A DNA stretch of 64,000 bases from Egibacter rhizosphaerae (GTDB lineage: Bacteria; Actinomycetota; Nitriliruptoria; Euzebyales; Egibacteraceae), in contig NZ_CP036402.1 in the NCBI RefSeq assembly GCF_004322855.1, positions 1,984,001 through 2,048,000 of the forward strand. The letters are read 5' to 3'. How positions within the stretch are numbered: the first letter of the stretch is position 1; each line of letters opens with the position of its first letter. The notes below the pieces were generated by a model. That model ran no database searches. It saw nothing but the letters and a program-made list of their open reading frames with translations, and had not been told where the DNA came from. Both the position numbers and the translations under genes were made by a program. This document shows positions 15,712 through 24,912 of this stretch, in pieces.

Positions 15712-16251
15712 GTGACGGGCTCGGTGGAGTACTTCCACCTCGTCGAGGGGCAGCAGTTCAAGACGCTGTCCGGCCAACAGCGCCTGAGTGGTGAGGCCCT
15801 CGCGAACGAGGGAGGAACCGAGGGCGACGTCTTGTTCCTCTCCGGCCAGACCGTCATCACCGGCCCCATACCGCGGATCGGGTACCAGCGCATCGTCGCC
15901 GCGGGACAGCTCGTCGCGCCGCGCGCGAGCGAGACCCGGCTCGTCCCGGTCCTCACCATGGAGGGGCAACTCGCCTGGTACGGGGGTGAGCGTCCACGGT
16001 TCTTCGTCGGCAAGGAACGCCTCGGCCGCGGGTTCTTCGAGCTCGTCGACGAGCCCCTCGCGTTGGTGCTGGTCGGACGATTCGAGCTGGGCGATGACGT
16101 CGGTGTGGACCTCCTCGGCCAGAAGGTCGCCGAGATCTCGCTCGTCGGGACGCTCGTCGCTCCCGACGAGCTCGTGGGAGCCGTGCAGTTCCTCACCACG
16201 GAGAACCACGGCACGATCGCGGTGGCAGAGGATGTCGTCGACGGGGGTTGA
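15712..16251 (+). CDS. Unknown beta-rich protein B of the CHAT-sigma locus
   Basis: 179 residues from GTG 15712, five bases after the previous stop. Beta-rich with the segments GDVLFLSGQTVITGPIPRIGYQRIVAAGQLVAP, RPRFFVGKERLGRGFFELVDEPLALVLVG, and KVAEISLVGTLVAPDELVGAVQFLT. The recurrent xGxLVAP element links it to protein A upstream. Bactofilin-like or other beta-solenoid assembly is conceivable but not shown. The stop (16249-16251) lies 20 bases inside the sigma factor gene, so translation is coupled to it. Function unknown; a sequestering or scaffold role for the sigma factor is a hypothesis. Confidence 0.7.
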   Translation: MTGSVEYFHLVEGQQFKTLSGQQRLSGEALANEGGTEGDVLFLSGQTVITGPIPRIGYQRIVAAGQLVAPRASETRLVPVLTMEGQLAWYGGERPRFFVGKERLGRGFFELVDEPLALVLVGRFELGDDVGVDLLGQKVAEISLVGTLVAPDELVGAVQFLTTENHGTIAVAEDVVDGG

Positions 16252-16762
16252 GGTCGCCGCCTTCGACGACCTCTTCGAGCGGCACCGCGACACCGTGCAC
16301 GCGTTCCTCCTGGGCCGCACCTCGGATCCGGAGGCCGCTCGCGACCTGCTGCAGGAGGCGTTCCTACGGCTGTGGCGGCACCTCGGCGAAGTCGCGACGC
16401 TCGAGGAACCACGCCAGCGGGCCTGGCTCATCACCGTGGCGCGCAACCTCGTCATCGACGGGTACCGCGCCGAGGCCACCCGGACCGCCACGGTCGCCAA
16501 CCTCGCCCGCGACCCCGGCGTGCGGGACGGCAGCGAGCCCGACGACACCGAGCGCGTAGCCCTGCGCGGGCAGCTCACGCGCCTCGACGCGGCGATCGCG
16601 CGCCTGCCGGAGCAGGAGCGTGTGGCCCTGACGATGGCGAGCGTGGCGGGGATGACCAGCGACGAGATCGGCGAGGCACTGGACCGCCCCGCCGGCACGG
16701 TGCGCTACCACCTCCACCGTGCGCGCACCCGGCTCGCGGCAGAATTGGACCTGGACACGTGA
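16232..16762 (+). CDS. ECF-type sigma-70 family factor
   Basis: 176 residues from ATG 16232, which overlaps the preceding gene by 20 bases; a GTG five codons later is an alternative. Region 2 (FDDLFERHRDTVHAFLLGRTSDPEAARDLLQEAFLRLWRH ... RAWLITVARNLVIDGYR) and region 4 (LPEQERVALTMASVAGMTSDEIGEALDRPAGTVRYHLHRARTRL) are both complete, region 3 is absent, as in ECF sigma factors. No zinc-finger anti-sigma gene follows; instead a small unrecognised gene overlaps its stop by four bases. Its position in the same operon as a TPR-CHAT protease suggests that protease action releases or modifies it. Confidence 0.88.
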   Translation: MSSTGVEVAAFDDLFERHRDTVHAFLLGRTSDPEAARDLLQEAFLRLWRHLGEVATLEEPRQRAWLITVARNLVIDGYRAEATRTATVANLARDPGVRDGSEPDDTERVALRGQLTRLDAAIARLPEQERVALTMASVAGMTSDEIGEALDRPAGTVRYHLHRARTRLAAELDLDT

Positions 16763-17028
16763 CCATGCCCACCGAGCACCCGCAGCGGCTGGACCCCCTC
16801 CTCGACGCGTGGGGGCGGCGTCACGCGCTCTCGCAGACCCGGACGGCGGAGATCCGCGAGGCCGTCCTCCGCGACCGGGGGCCTGCCGAGGAGCGAGACA
16901 CGCTGCCCGCGACATGGTGGCTCGAGCTCAGCCGACAGGTCACCGCCAGCATCGTGACCGCCACCGCCGTCCCGAGGACGGCCGTTGACCGGGCCTACCA
17001 AGCAGTGCCCGCGGCAACCGTCGCCTGA
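16759..17028 (+). CDS. Small partner protein overlapping the sigma factor gene
   Basis: 89 residues from GTG 16759, sharing GTGA with the sigma factor stop; an ATG two codons later is equally possible. Sequence opens with [27 protein letters not shown], a helical segment resembling the start of anti-sigma or DNA-binding helical proteins, continues with [23 protein letters not shown] and ends in a short Ala-rich tail. No zinc-binding cysteines or membrane helix. The four-base overlap argues for stoichiometric synthesis with the sigma factor, so an anti-sigma or co-factor role is plausible but unproven. Confidence 0.65.
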   Translation: MTMPTEHPQRLDPLLDAWGRRHALSQTRTAEIREAVLRDRGPAEERDTLPATWWLELSRQVTASIVTATAVPRTAVDRAYQAVPAATVA

Positions 17029-17097
17029 GCGGGCGCGAGCGCCGCCGCCTTCTCCCCTGTCACGTCGGCCCGACGACGCCACGGGGCGAAACCGGCG

Positions 17098-17463
17098 TCA
17101 GACCTCGCTCGCCTCGCGTTCCCATCGGGCGAGGGTCCGGGCAACCACGGCTCGTGCGAGCGGCAGCAGCGCGAACAGCAAGCCCCCGAACACGAGCGGG
17201 AACTCGCCCGCGACAGCGGCGACCCCGAACGCCGTGAGGGCGCCACCCAGCGCCATCGCCCGCAGCGTCCTTCGCACCGGCGACACCGCGCCGCCGAGCG
17301 GCCGGTGCGGCTCCGGGCTCGTCGCCAACCACACCCAGATGGCGAGGACCCAGACCACGAGCGCCGCCTCGGCAACGACCGATTCGGCAGGCGCCCGCAG
17401 CGACAGCGCGACGACGACTGCGAGGATCGCGGTCCCGAGGCGCAGCAGCGTCCTGCCGTGCAT
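17098..17463 (-). CDS. Small four-helix membrane protein
   Basis: 121 residues from the ATG at 17461-17463, preceded by AGGAGAGGGGG. Three to four transmembrane helices (about 8-24, 30-48, 68-85, 88-108) are separated by short basic loops; a [19 protein letters not shown] loop lies between helices 2 and 3. No family recognised. It follows another small membrane protein gene on the same strand by 43 bases and probably belongs to the same operon. Converges on the sigma-associated gene with a 69-base gap. Confidence 0.6.
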   Translation of the reverse strand: MHGRTLLRLGTAILAVVVALSLRAPAESVVAEAALVVWVLAIWVWLATSPEPHRPLGGAVSPVRRTLRAMALGGALTAFGVAAVAGEFPLVFGGLLFALLPLARAVVARTLARWEREASEV

Positions 17464-17506
17464 GGTTCCCCCTCTCCTCGCACCGCGTCGAGCGCCCCGC
17501 GTGCGG

Positions 17507-18091
17507 TCACCGAAGACGGTGGGCGGTCGTCGCCAGCGCAGCGGCGAGCGTCCCGTAGAGCGCGGTGATCGCCCAGTCCGCCGGCACGCCCAGCCAGGTT
17601 GCCGCGCCCGCGGCCACGACCAACAGCACGATCGCCCACAGGCCGACGGCTGCACGACGGGTCGGTCCCTCGAGCCGAGACAGCACCCCACCGGCGACGA
17701 CGACACTGCCGAACAGGGCGAGCAGGGCGAGCCCGCCCGCTGCGCTGGCGCGAAGACCAGGCAGCGCCGTGTCCGCGTAGGCGGCCACCGCGAGCACCGA
17801 CCAGACAACGGCCGCGGCGACCCCGAGCGCGGCGAGCCCGAGGCCCACAGGGGCCGCCGCGCTCACGGGCCTCAACCTCCACAGCAGGAGGAGCTGGGCA
17901 ACGAGGAACGCCACGGCGCCGAGCGTCACGCCCGGGCTGATCATCAGGGAGGCGGCCACCAGGGCGACCTCGAACTCGACCAGCAGGTTGCCCACGAACG
18001 CCAGGGCGACCAGCACCCCGGCCGCCCCGTACCACAGGCTCGCGCCGGCCAGGCGCGGGCTCGACACATCTCGGGTCGCGCGGTGCACCAT
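17507..18091 (-). CDS. Polytopic membrane protein of unknown function
   Basis: About 194 residues from the ATG at 18089-18091, chosen for the AAGGACGGGGGG sequence upstream; earlier in-frame ATGs at 18115 and 18142 are possible. Six predicted transmembrane helices with few charged residues between them. [14 protein letters not shown] loop precedes the last two. No transporter or enzyme motif is visible. First gene of a two-gene operon with the membrane protein at 17098-17463. Confidence 0.6.
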   Translation of the reverse strand: MVHRATRDVSSPRLAGASLWYGAAGVLVALAFVGNLLVEFEVALVAASLMISPGVTLGAVAFLVAQLLLLWRLRPVSAAAPVGLGLAALGVAAAVVWSVLAVAAYADTALPGLRASAAGGLALLALFGSVVVAGGVLSRLEGPTRRAAVGLWAIVLLVVAAGAATWLGVPADWAITALYGTLAAALATTAHRLR

Positions 18092-18316
18092 CGTGTCCCC
18101 CCGTCCTTGCAGCATGGTAAGAGCGGAGGGCACGGCCGTCACGGGGCCCGGCCCTCCGATACGGGTCGGCGGGAACCGTCGTCACGACGCGAAACCGCCC
18201 CGCAACATCCACGACACATCGCCTGGATACCGTGCCGCGCACGTTGCGGGCCGAGGCACGGGCGCACGGAGACGACGCCCGCCTGCGGCCCACCCGACGC
18301 GCCGGAGGGTGCCCAG

Positions 18317-18637
18317 GTGCTGCTGACCCCCCACGAGCAGGAGCGACTGCTGCTGCACGTCGCCGCGGACGTCGCCCGCAGACGCCAGGCCCGGGGCGTC
18401 GCGCTGAACCGCCCCGAGGCCGTCGCACTGCTCTGCGACGTCGTGCTCGAGGGCCCCCGCGACGGCCGCTCAGTCGCCGACCTCATGGAGGCGGGCCGCC
18501 ACGTGCTCGGGCCCGACGACGTCATGCCCGGCGTGGAGGCGATGATCCCCGAGATCGCGGTCGAGGCGACCTTCCCGGACGGCACGAAGCTCGTGACCGT
18601 CCACGATCCTCTCGGCGCCGCGGAGACCCACACGTGA
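18317..18637 (+). CDS. ureA: Urease subunit gamma
   Basis: 106 residues from GTG 18317, with GGAGGG seven bases upstream. [70 protein letters not shown] and [17 protein letters not shown] are the standard UreA landmarks across its whole length. UreA is the small structural subunit of the nickel urease. Here it is followed directly, with a GTGA overlap, by the accessory gene ureD instead of ureB and ureC, which do not occur anywhere in the window. Without them no active enzyme can be made from this locus alone. Confidence 0.92.
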   Translation: MLLTPHEQERLLLHVAADVARRRQARGVALNRPEAVALLCDVVLEGPRDGRSVADLMEAGRHVLGPDDVMPGVEAMIPEIAVEATFPDGTKLVTVHDPLGAAETHT

Positions 18638-19281
18638 CCGCGCGCGGCCGTACCCGCATCGTCGAGCGCCGGTCGGACCCGCCGCTGGTCCTGCGCCCCA
18701 CCCCGGAGGCCGTGCACCTCGTCGGCGGCACCGCCGGCCCCCTCGGCGGCGACGACCTCGCGCTAGACGTCGAGGTCGGCCCGGGCGCTCGCCTGACGGT
18801 GCGCACCGTCGCCGCGTCGCTCGTCTACCCGGGCACGGGCCCCTCGCGGCTGGCGGTCACCGCCCGTGTGGACCGGGGCGGGCACCTGGACTGGGCCCCG
18901 GAGCCGACGGTCGCGATCGCGGGCTGCGACCACGAGGCCTCCGCGTCCATCGACCTGGCCGAGGACGCGACGCTGCGGTGGAGCGAGCAACTCGTGCTCG
19001 GACGGTCCGGTGAGGCCGGCGGCCGCGTGCGCAGCACCCTGTGGGCCGACCTCGCGGGGTCCCCGCTCCTGCGTCACGCCCTCGACGTCGGCGGGGACGC
19101 ACCCGACGGACCGGCCATCACCGCGGGCGCCCGCGCGATCGGCAACCTGCTGGTCGTCGGCCCCGAGGCCGCGCCGCTCGACCGCGAGGCGCAGAGCCCG
19201 GAGCGCGCGGTCCTGGACCTTGCGGGGGGCGGCGCGCTCGTGACGGTTGTCGGTGGGAGCGCGTGCGCATCCACGTCATGA
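18634..19281 (+). CDS. ureD: Urease accessory protein UreD
   Basis: 215 residues starting at a GTG that overlaps the ureA stop. [54 protein letters not shown] is the conserved UreD/UreH N-terminal half, followed by [40 protein letters not shown]. UreD is the scaffold of the UreDFG complex that loads nickel into urease. The protein is at the short end for the family and its C-terminus ([13 protein letters not shown]) does not resemble the usual helical ending, so the 3' end may be truncated. ureE, ureF and ureG are absent here. Confidence 0.82.
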   Translation: MTARGRTRIVERRSDPPLVLRPTPEAVHLVGGTAGPLGGDDLALDVEVGPGARLTVRTVAASLVYPGTGPSRLAVTARVDRGGHLDWAPEPTVAIAGCDHEASASIDLAEDATLRWSEQLVLGRSGEAGGRVRSTLWADLAGSPLLRHALDVGGDAPDGPAITAGARAIGNLLVVGPEAAPLDREAQSPERAVLDLAGGGALVTVVGGSACASTS

Positions 19282-19339
19282 ACCCGTTCGCGTCCCGGAT
19301 GCTCGGGTCGGTCCACTCCGGATCTGAGCCCGGTCACCG

Positions 19340-19762
19340 TCACGGTGAGTCGGCATCGCTGGCCTCGAGCTCGGCCACCGTCCTCACGAACCGTTGCACC
19401 GGCTCCAGGCGGCGTGTGGCCTCCACGACACGCTCGAGGTCCAGCCCCACGTACTCATGAAGCACCACATTGCGGAGACCCGGCAGTGCCTCCAGCTCGG
19501 TGACGACGGCCGGCTCGACCCCGACGGTCAAGAGGTTCCTGACGGCGGTGGTGTAGTCGTCGAACGGCAATGCGCGACGCGCCGACAGCTCACCGGCGAT
19601 ATCGACCACCAGTTGGGCGACCATCAGCAGCGAGAACAGCACATCGTTGCGCAGGCTGAAGTCACCGCGCAGATCGTCCGCCGATGTCACCCGGGCGCGC
19701 AGCTGCTCGAGATGGGTCAGATGCCGGCGCAGTTCACCGAGGCGCTCGACCAGGTAGGTCAT
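19340..19762 (-). CDS. hepT: HepT-like toxin (DUF86), copy 2
   Basis: 140 residues, helical DUF86 fold with RNVVLHEY (R-x4-H-x-Y) near residue 98, the HepT ribonuclease motif and AMP-acceptor tyrosine. It follows the mntA-like gene by 7 bases on the same strand. Overall similarity to copy 1 at 9809 is low outside the motif region, so the two modules are not a recent duplication. Confidence 0.83.
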   Translation of the reverse strand: MTYLVERLGELRRHLTHLEQLRARVTSADDLRGDFSLRNDVLFSLLMVAQLVVDIAGELSARRALPFDDYTTAVRNLLTVGVEPAVVTELEALPGLRNVVLHEYVGLDLERVVEATRRLEPVQRFVRTVAELEASDADSP

Positions 19763-19769
19763 GGCGCTC

Positions 19770-20207
19770 TCACGCTCCGGTCCGTAGCGCCTCCAGAGCC
19801 ACCCGACGCGCCCGACCGAGGAACAGGTCGAGATCGGCCGCGCGCAACTGGGCGTGGCGTCGGAATGCGATGTCGGCCTCAGGGTCGCGGCACTGCAACC
19901 TCCGGCCGTGGCGCAGGACGGTCCGCGCCAGCATCGGCGGCGCGTCGTTGAGCACCACGAGGTCGACGTCGTCCCGACGCAGGGCGGCGATGAGCGCGCT
20001 GGTCAGCCGCAGCCGCTCCTCGAAGCGTTCTGCGGCGGTCGGGAAGCGGTCCCGGTCCAGCAAGACGGCCACGTCCACGTCGCTGTCGACGCGCGCGGTC
20101 CCGCTGGCGTGCGACCCGAACAGATAGACGGCGAGGACGCCGTCCCAGTCCGCCATGACACGTGCGATTGCCTCGTCGTCCACACGGCGCCGGTCGTTGG
20201 GGGACAT
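19770..20207 (-). CDS. mntA: MntA-like antitoxin nucleotidyltransferase, copy 2
   Basis: 145 residues from the ATG at 20205-20207. AVYLFGSHASGTARVDSDVDVAVLL contains the GSx10DxD catalytic motif and VDLVVLNDAPP the third strand, where Asn replaces one acidic residue compared with copy 1 (VVVLDDAP). Residues 100-145 are basic and end with LDLFLGRARRVALEAL. No ribosome binding site is seen; TAGCCT seven bases before the ATG implies a leaderless mRNA. The frame stays open upstream, but the palindromic promoter and family length support this start. Confidence 0.82.
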   Translation of the reverse strand: MSPNDRRRVDDEAIARVMADWDGVLAVYLFGSHASGTARVDSDVDVAVLLDRDRFPTAAERFEERLRLTSALIAALRRDDVDLVVLNDAPPMLARTVLRHGRRLQCRDPEADIAFRRHAQLRAADLDLFLGRARRVALEALRTGA

Positions 20208-20208
20208 T

Positions 20209-20222
20209 GGTAGCAGGCTACC
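20209..20222. promoter_or_regulatory. Palindrome over the mntA copy 2 promoter
   Basis: A perfect inverted repeat GGTAGC-AG-GCTACC immediately precedes the ATG (20207). On the minus strand it contains TAGCCT as the -10 box. A palindrome covering the -10 element is well placed for autorepression by the toxin-antitoxin complex, though HepT/MntA lack an obvious DNA-binding domain. Confidence 0.45.
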
Positions 20223-20380
20223 CGACACCTCGCCGGCGAGACCGGCAGCGAGCGAACCGACCCGAGCGCCGGTCACGATCCCGGCGGTCAGCGGGTGTGC
20301 TACGAGGTGGGCATCGACGAGCCGTTGACCGGCCACGGCCCGTCGTGACCACGGCAGCGCTCGGCCACTCACACGGTGCT

Positions 20381-20436
20381 TCCACAGATTCGGGTGGGTT
20401 CCAGATGCTGTCGTAGGTGGCGAGTATACTTCCAGT
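20381..20436 (+). promoter_or_regulatory. Conserved 5' flank and leaderless promoter of DUF222 cassette 1
   Basis: The 56 bases before the ATG begin TCCACAGATT and end with a TATACT -10 box (20425-20430) six bases before the start codon. The second DUF222 gene has the same TCCACAGATT start exactly 56 bases before its ATG and TATTAT at the same place. No ribosome binding site is present in either, so both are probably leaderless. Confidence 0.55.
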
Positions 20437-22110
<1,674 letters not shown>

Positions 22111-22161
22111 CCCCGCGACACCGCCCGATGCCTCGGGCTCAAAGCAACGCAGAACACGTCA

Positions 22162-22189
22162 GCCCCGCGCACCCACCAGTGCGCGGGGC
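22162..22189. terminator. Hairpin terminator after DUF222 cassette 1
   Basis: An 11-bp stem, GCCCCGCGCAC pairing with GTGCGCGGGGC, encloses a six-base loop (CCACCA) 52 bases after the stop. No U-run follows, as is usual in such GC-rich genomes. The same stem, with one loop change, follows cassette 2. Confidence 0.6.
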
Positions 22190-22324
22190 CGACGCGCGCG
22201 ACCTGCCCCGAGGGTCCTCCACAGCCCGAGCGGCGCGATCGCCCGTCCTGGCCCGCCGCCCGGGCAGACTCGAACCCCGTCCCCCCGCATCCGCCGCTTG
22301 TGGTCATCGTGACCGAGGAGCACC

Positions 22325-22684
22325 ATGGACGAGGTCAGCCGCCATCATGCGTTCGACGTCCTGCGCGACCGCCTGGACGAGCCAACCGCTTCCCTCATCA
22401 TGAGCCATCTCGCCCCGGTGCCCGCCCCTGACCTCGCGACGCGCGCGGACCTGGCCGAGGGGCTGGACGTCCTCGGCACCCAGCTGCGCGGCGAGGTCGC
22501 CGAGGTCCGTGGCGAGATCGTCGAGGTCCGTGGCGAGATCGTCGAGGTCCGTGGCGAGATCTCCGAGGTCCGTGGCGAGATCTCCGAGCTACGCGGCGAG
22601 CACAAGCGCGACCTCGGCCGTTTGATGCTGGTCCAGGTCGCGACACTGATCGCGGCCGTGGGTACCACCGCGGCGATCACGTAG
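22325..22684 (+). CDS. Heptad-repeat coiled-coil protein with C-terminal membrane anchor
   Basis: 119 residues, ATG with GAGGAG six bases upstream. After a ~45-residue helical start (ALDEPTASLIMSHL-like region and PAPDLATRADLAEGLDVLGTQLR) comes a run of seven-residue units EVRGEI(V/S), encoded by 21-base DNA repeats (22502-22585), followed by a C-terminal transmembrane helix (LMLVQVATLIAAVGTTAAIT). This layout is shared by CCDC90/DUF1640-like proteins, a coiled coil ending in a membrane helix. The role is unknown. The near-perfect DNA repeats indicate recent expansion. Confidence 0.7.
   Translation: MDEVSRHHAFDVLRDRLDEPTASLIMSHLAPVPAPDLATRADLAEGLDVLGTQLRGEVAEVRGEIVEVRGEIVEVRGEISEVRGEISELRGEHKRDLGRLMLVQVATLIAAVGTTAAIT
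22502..22585 (+). repeat. 21-bp in-frame tandem repeat, four copies
   Basis: Units starting GAGGTCCGTGGCGAGATC at 22502, 22523, 22544 and 22565 are nearly identical, with degenerate units on both sides. Each encodes one coiled-coil heptad, so copy number changes would alter coil length in whole heptads. Confidence 0.9.
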
Positions 22685-22780
22685 TAGAGGTACGGCTACC
22701 AGGCCTGCGTGAACGCCGCACGTCACGCGCTTCGACCAGGGCGCCCCAAGCGCGGCGAACGCCGAGCCGACCCAGCGGCC

Positions 22781-23719
22781 TCAGCGCTCGTCGCGGACGT
22801 AGGGGACCCCGAGCGCGGTGGGCGCGCCGAGGCGCTCGCGGGTGTCGGTCGCGGTGATCACCATGAGCACCGCGACGGTCACCAGGTAGGGCAGCATCGA
22901 CAGGAACTCCGCGGGAACCGCGGTGAAGCCGGCCGCCTGCAGCGCGAAGTTCGCGCGCAGCGCGACGCCGAAGAGGTAGGCGCCGGCCAGGGCCCGCCAG
23001 GGTCGCCACGACGCGAACACCACGAGGGCGATCGCGATCCAGCCGAGGCCGGCGGTCGTCCCGTCCTGGGCCCAGGCGGGCACGCGGGCGAGGATGATGT
23101 AGGCGCCGCCGGCGCCCGCGAACACGCCACTCGCGACGACGTGGGCGTAGCGCACCGCGGCGACGCGGATCCCCATCACGTCCGCGGTGGCTGGCGCTTC
23201 CCCGACCGCGCGGACGGCGAGCCCGGTGCGGGTGCGCATGAGATAGAAGGTCGCCGCGGCGATCACGACCCACGTGCCGTAGACGACGACGTCCTGGTCG
23301 AACAGGATCCGCCCGAGGATCGGGATCTCGGACAGAAGCGGCAGCGAGGTGTCGGGCAGGCGCGCCGACAGGGGCTGGCCCTCGATCGGCTGGCCGAGGA
23401 ACATCGCGATCCCGGTGCCGAGGAGCACGAGCGCGAGTCCGGCGACGATCTGATTGGCCCGCATCGTGATCGACAGGAACGCGTGGATGATCGCGAGCGC
23501 GCCGCCCGCGGCAGCGCCGGCGACGAGGCCGAGCAGGGGCTGGCCGCTGACCTCGGCGACGATGAACGCGTTCACCGCGCCGACGAGCATGAGCCCCTCG
23601 ATCCCGAGGTTCAGCACGCCGGCGCGCTCGGACAGCAACGCGCCGAGGGCCGCGAGGGCCAGCGGCGTCCCAGCGCCCACTGCCGCGGCGAGGGTGAGCA
23701 CGACGATCGTCACATCCAC
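22781..23719 (-). CDS. Nucleoside-type ABC importer, permease 2
   Basis: 312 residues, about nine membrane helices, with the permease signature GTPLALAALGALLSERAGVLNLGIEGLMLVGA and RANQIVAGLALVLLGTG of the BMP/YufQ (NupQ) branch of branched-chain-type permeases. Its start overlaps the end of the other permease gene by 10 bases. Last gene of the leftward purine operon. Context with xanthine dehydrogenase and 8-oxoguanine deaminase points to import of purine nucleosides or bases. Confidence 0.88.
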   Translation of the reverse strand: MDVTIVVLTLAAAVGAGTPLALAALGALLSERAGVLNLGIEGLMLVGAVNAFIVAEVSGQPLLGLVAGAAAGGALAIIHAFLSITMRANQIVAGLALVLLGTGIAMFLGQPIEGQPLSARLPDTSLPLLSEIPILGRILFDQDVVVYGTWVVIAAATFYLMRTRTGLAVRAVGEAPATADVMGIRVAAVRYAHVVASGVFAGAGGAYIILARVPAWAQDGTTAGLGWIAIALVVFASWRPWRALAGAYLFGVALRANFALQAAGFTAVPAEFLSMLPYLVTVAVLMVITATDTRERLGAPTALGVPYVRDER

Positions 23720-24912
23720 CGCGCGCCCTCCTCGTCGTCGGAGTCCGCGGCCGAGGCCTCGGGGACCGGTTCGCCCGGCTCGGGGGGCGCGGCCTCGGCC
23801 TCCCCGTCACCGTGCAGCCGGAGGCGGTAGCGCACGAAGAGCTCACCGCCCAGGGCGAACAGCAGGATCGCGGCGGTGAGGATCGTCGAGATCGCGTCCG
23901 GCACGCGCTCGGGGAGGCTCTGCAGGGCGGGTCCCGCGTTCAGCAGGCCGCCGACGAGCACGGCGACGGGCACGACGGCCAGCGGGTTGTAGCGCGCGAG
24001 CGCCGCGACGATGATCCCGGTGTAGCCGAGGTTGATCGCGAGCCCCTGGGGGTCGAGGCGGAACGCGCGACCGGCGACCTCCCCTGCGCCGGCGAGGCCG
24101 GCCAGCGCGCCGGAGATCAGCAGCACCGAGACGATGACCTTCGTGCGACTGATCCCCGCATAGCGCGCGGCCGGCGGGGAGTCGCCGAACACGCGCCACC
24201 GATAGCCCCAGCGGGTGCGGGTGACGACGAGATAGACCGCCACGGCAGCGATGACCGCGATGACCAGCCCCAGGTGCACGCGGGTGGTGCCGAACTCGTA
24301 GAACGTCGCGTTCTCGGGCAGGCGCCGGCCCTGGGGGAACGTCGTCGCTCCCGGATCCCGCCAGAAGGTGTCCGAGCCGAAGATGAGGTACCGCATCGCG
24401 TAGAGCGCCACGAAGTTGAGCATGAGCGAGGTGATGATCTCGCTCGTGCCGAGGTAGGCGCGCGCGAGTGCGGGCACCGCGACCCACGCCATGCCACCGA
24501 TCGCGCCGCCGAGGACGACCGCCGCGACCGCGACCGGTACGGGCACGACCTCCCCGACGGCCAGCGCGATCCCGGAAGCGGCGACCGCGCCGATGTAGAG
24601 CTGACCCTCGCCGCCGATGTTGTAGAGCTTGAAGCGGAACGCGACCGCCGCGGCCAGGCCGGTGAGGATCAACGGCGTCGCGCTGCGCAGCGTGTCGGTG
24701 ATCCCGAAGCCGGTGGTGTAGGAAACGCGCAGGATCGTCCGGTACACCTCGACCGGGTCGTGGCCGGTCGCGACGAGGAACACCGCGCCGAACAGCAACG
24801 CCGCCACGACCGACACGACCGGGACCACAACCTGCAGCCACCGCGGGGCGCGGGCGCGGCGTTCGAAGCGCACGCGTCGCGCGGGGGCCGCCGTGGTCGA
24901 GGGAGCCGTCAC
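23710..24912 (-). CDS. Nucleoside-type ABC importer, permease 1
   Basis: 400 residues. A basic N-terminus and a first helix (VVPVVSVVAALLFGAVFLVA) are followed by RSATPLILTGLAAAVAFRFKLYNIGGEGQLYIGAVAASG, the hallmark of YufP/NupP-type permeases, and about ten helices in total. The last ~40 residues are acidic. The start overlaps the ATPase stop by four bases. Partner of the permease at 22781 and the ATPase at 24909; together a four-component importer with the lipoprotein at 26529. Confidence 0.88.
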   Translation of the reverse strand: MTAPSTTAAPARRVRFERRARAPRWLQVVVPVVSVVAALLFGAVFLVATGHDPVEVYRTILRVSYTTGFGITDTLRSATPLILTGLAAAVAFRFKLYNIGGEGQLYIGAVAASGIALAVGEVVPVPVAVAAVVLGGAIGGMAWVAVPALARAYLGTSEIITSLMLNFVALYAMRYLIFGSDTFWRDPGATTFPQGRRLPENATFYEFGTTRVHLGLVIAVIAAVAVYLVVTRTRWGYRWRVFGDSPPAARYAGISRTKVIVSVLLISGALAGLAGAGEVAGRAFRLDPQGLAINLGYTGIIVAALARYNPLAVVPVAVLVGGLLNAGPALQSLPERVPDAISTILTAAILLFALGGELFVRYRLRLHGDGEAEAAPPEPGEPVPEASAADSDDEEGARWM

